Positions 62,615 through 64,000 of a stretch of 64,000 bases of DNA are shown here, one piece after another (position 1 is the stretch's first letter; each line of letters opens with the position of its first letter). Source of the stretch: Linnemannia elongata (Eukaryota; Mortierellomycota; Mortierellomycetes; Mortierellales; Mortierellaceae); contig JAXBDG010000011.1 of assembly GCA_036320915.1 (NCBI GenBank), positions 518,501-582,500 of the forward strand, written 5' to 3'. The position numbers and the translations under genes were made by a program. The notes under the pieces are model-generated. The model worked only from the letters and a program-made list of their open reading frames with translations. It was not told where the DNA came from and made no database searches.

Positions 62615-64000
62615 TGTCTATTATTTTTAAGTTATAGGGCGATGGCTGTGTAAGTCAAAGTGGGAAGGAGAAATGGAAAAGGGGAAGAGCGTACAAATAA
62701 AAAAGATGTTCGAAATGCGGGAAGTGGTTACGGAAGAAAAAAAGGAATATTGGAAGAGAGGGGAAAGGAGGGGGAGGAAGGGTAAGTAGGATGGTAGGAT
62801 GGTTGGTAAGTAGGCTGGTAGAATTGGATTAGGGTGAGGGGTAAAGACGATGTGTGAAGAAGTGAGTGAAGTGAGTGAAGAAGAAAAAGAAGTGGGAAAA
62901 CACAAAAAGAAGTGGGGTCTGCTGGAATGCGACGAGACAAAAAAGTAAATTGGAAGATGAGGACTGCAAAGGATGGATGTGGTTGAGCTCTTTTTTTTTA
63001 CAGAGCAAGGGTAACAGTCGTGCAGTGACGCGAATGTCAAGAAAGAAGAAGTGAAATACAAAGAGGAAAGAAAATGTGGAAAAGAATAAAAATGAAGAAG
63101 AGAAAGAAAGAACGAAGGCGACAGTAGAAAAAGAAAAGAAAACAAAAAAAGAGAGGCGGAAACGGGAAGAAAGAAAAAAAGAGGAGGGAAAGGAGGGAGG
63201 GAGGGAAGGGAAGTAGGAATATTTTTGCTTCAACAAAAGGCGGTTCAATGGGATGTGAAAATGTGGCAATGAGAATGGACGGACAAAATATAGTTTTGGA
63301 TGCTTACTTGTATGCTTGCTTGTGTATGTGAGTTGATGGTGAGTATGAGCAGTAAGTACTTTTGACGGTGAAGTATGTGTGTTAGAAAGTGAAAGTGTTG
63401 GATGGGTGGTGATGTGGCCAAGGGGGTCCACAAAGAAGGAGAGACAAGAGAGAGAAAGGAATGAAGAAGTACAAGAAGGATGAAGAGTGAAGAAGAGGCG
63501 ACGACGGTTATGTTGATTGTTGTTTGTTGTAGCTGATGATGTCGAGATGTATTTGTACGTCTATAAATGTGGGTTTATGCCCTTTTGTTGTTGATGTTGT
63601 TGACGATGATGCTTCTTGAAAAGGTAAGGTTCGCCTCCTGACTGGAATGTACGGCTGGTTTGTTGGATTGTTCCCTGACCGTCGGTCTGTCCGTCTGTCG
63701 TTCTTTCTGTGTGTATATCTATCTATGTGTACGTGCGTGTGATAGTTTGTCTCTCTTTCTCTCTTTCTCTCTCTTTGTGTTGAGGAGAAAAGGAGATATG
63801 CGAGCTGCAAGATGGGGATTGCAAAGGGTGGGAGAAGAAGAGGAGGGGACTGATTTGAAAAAGGGGGACCAATGGGGAAGGAACAGTGACAAGGATGCAG
63901 CGGAGGATAGGGCGGAAAAGGGATAAGAACAGGTGAAGAAGATTGCCGGGGGGAACAAACAAAAAAAAGAGGAAGCAGGGCAGAGTTGGACGAGAATGGA
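62615..64000. promoter_or_regulatory. Upstream region and leader of the C2H2 gene
   Basis: From about 62640 to 63480 the plus strand is G/A-rich, that is C/T-rich in the sense of the C2H2 gene. Further right are T/G-rich and TCTC-rich stretches. Open frames here have repetitive composition (Ser, Phe, Leu, His) and no family resemblance, so none is called. Confidence 0.5.

Noticed and set aside
62627..63431. Open frames of up to 200 codons upstream of the C2H2 gene
   Set aside because: Same cause: pyrimidine-rich leader without stops; Phe/Ser/His-rich products with no family likeness.

Overview
The window is nuclear DNA of a filamentous fungus, most likely an early-diverging one of the Mucoromycota/Mortierellomycotina kind. 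I infer this from the intron density (79 introns in 12 genes, mostly 70-130 nt with GTAAGT-like donors), proteins rich in Q/N/S/H runs, long C/T-rich leaders before start codons, and the mix of families. No mobile element, rRNA, convincing tRNA or CRISPR was seen. All exon joins were worked out by hand from splice sites, reading phase and family resemblance; every complete gene closes in frame.

Layout. 1-1543 (-): 5' part of an ERI1-type 3'-5' exonuclease carrying an RRM and a RanBP2 zinc finger, running off the left edge. 1752-6035 (-): GH2 beta-mannosidase with 17 exons. 6949-10391 (+): secreted subtilisin-like protease with I9 propeptide and PA domain. 10779-12286 (+): 268-aa helical protein of unknown family. 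13902-24116 (+): 2983-aa N-terminal half of a BEACH-type scaffold that stops before any PH-BEACH-WD40 part. 24348-32627 (-): 2606-aa Bem2-like protein (PH, RasGEF-like, PH, RhoGAP), convergent with the previous gene.

35327-38043 (+): 6-phosphofructo-2-kinase whose bisphosphatase half has lost its catalytic histidine (Asn instead). 40401-43951 (+): Uds1-family coiled-coil protein. 44410-48772 (+): checkpoint-type kinase with three FHA domains (FHA-kinase-FHA-FHA). 48900-51189 (+): eIF3 subunit L. 51565-59202 (+): REV3, catalytic subunit of DNA polymerase zeta. 59648-62614 (-): single-exon C2H2 zinc-finger protein with a very long low-complexity N-terminus.

There is no operon-like grouping. 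Loose themes are DNA-damage response (FHA kinase and REV3, 2.8 kb apart), polarity/GTPase control (Bem2-like, Uds1) and carbon/nutrient use (mannosidase, protease, PFK-2). The most unusual items are the triple-FHA kinase, the BEACH-less scaffold, the kinase-only PFK-2 and the exonuclease-RRM-zinc finger fusion.
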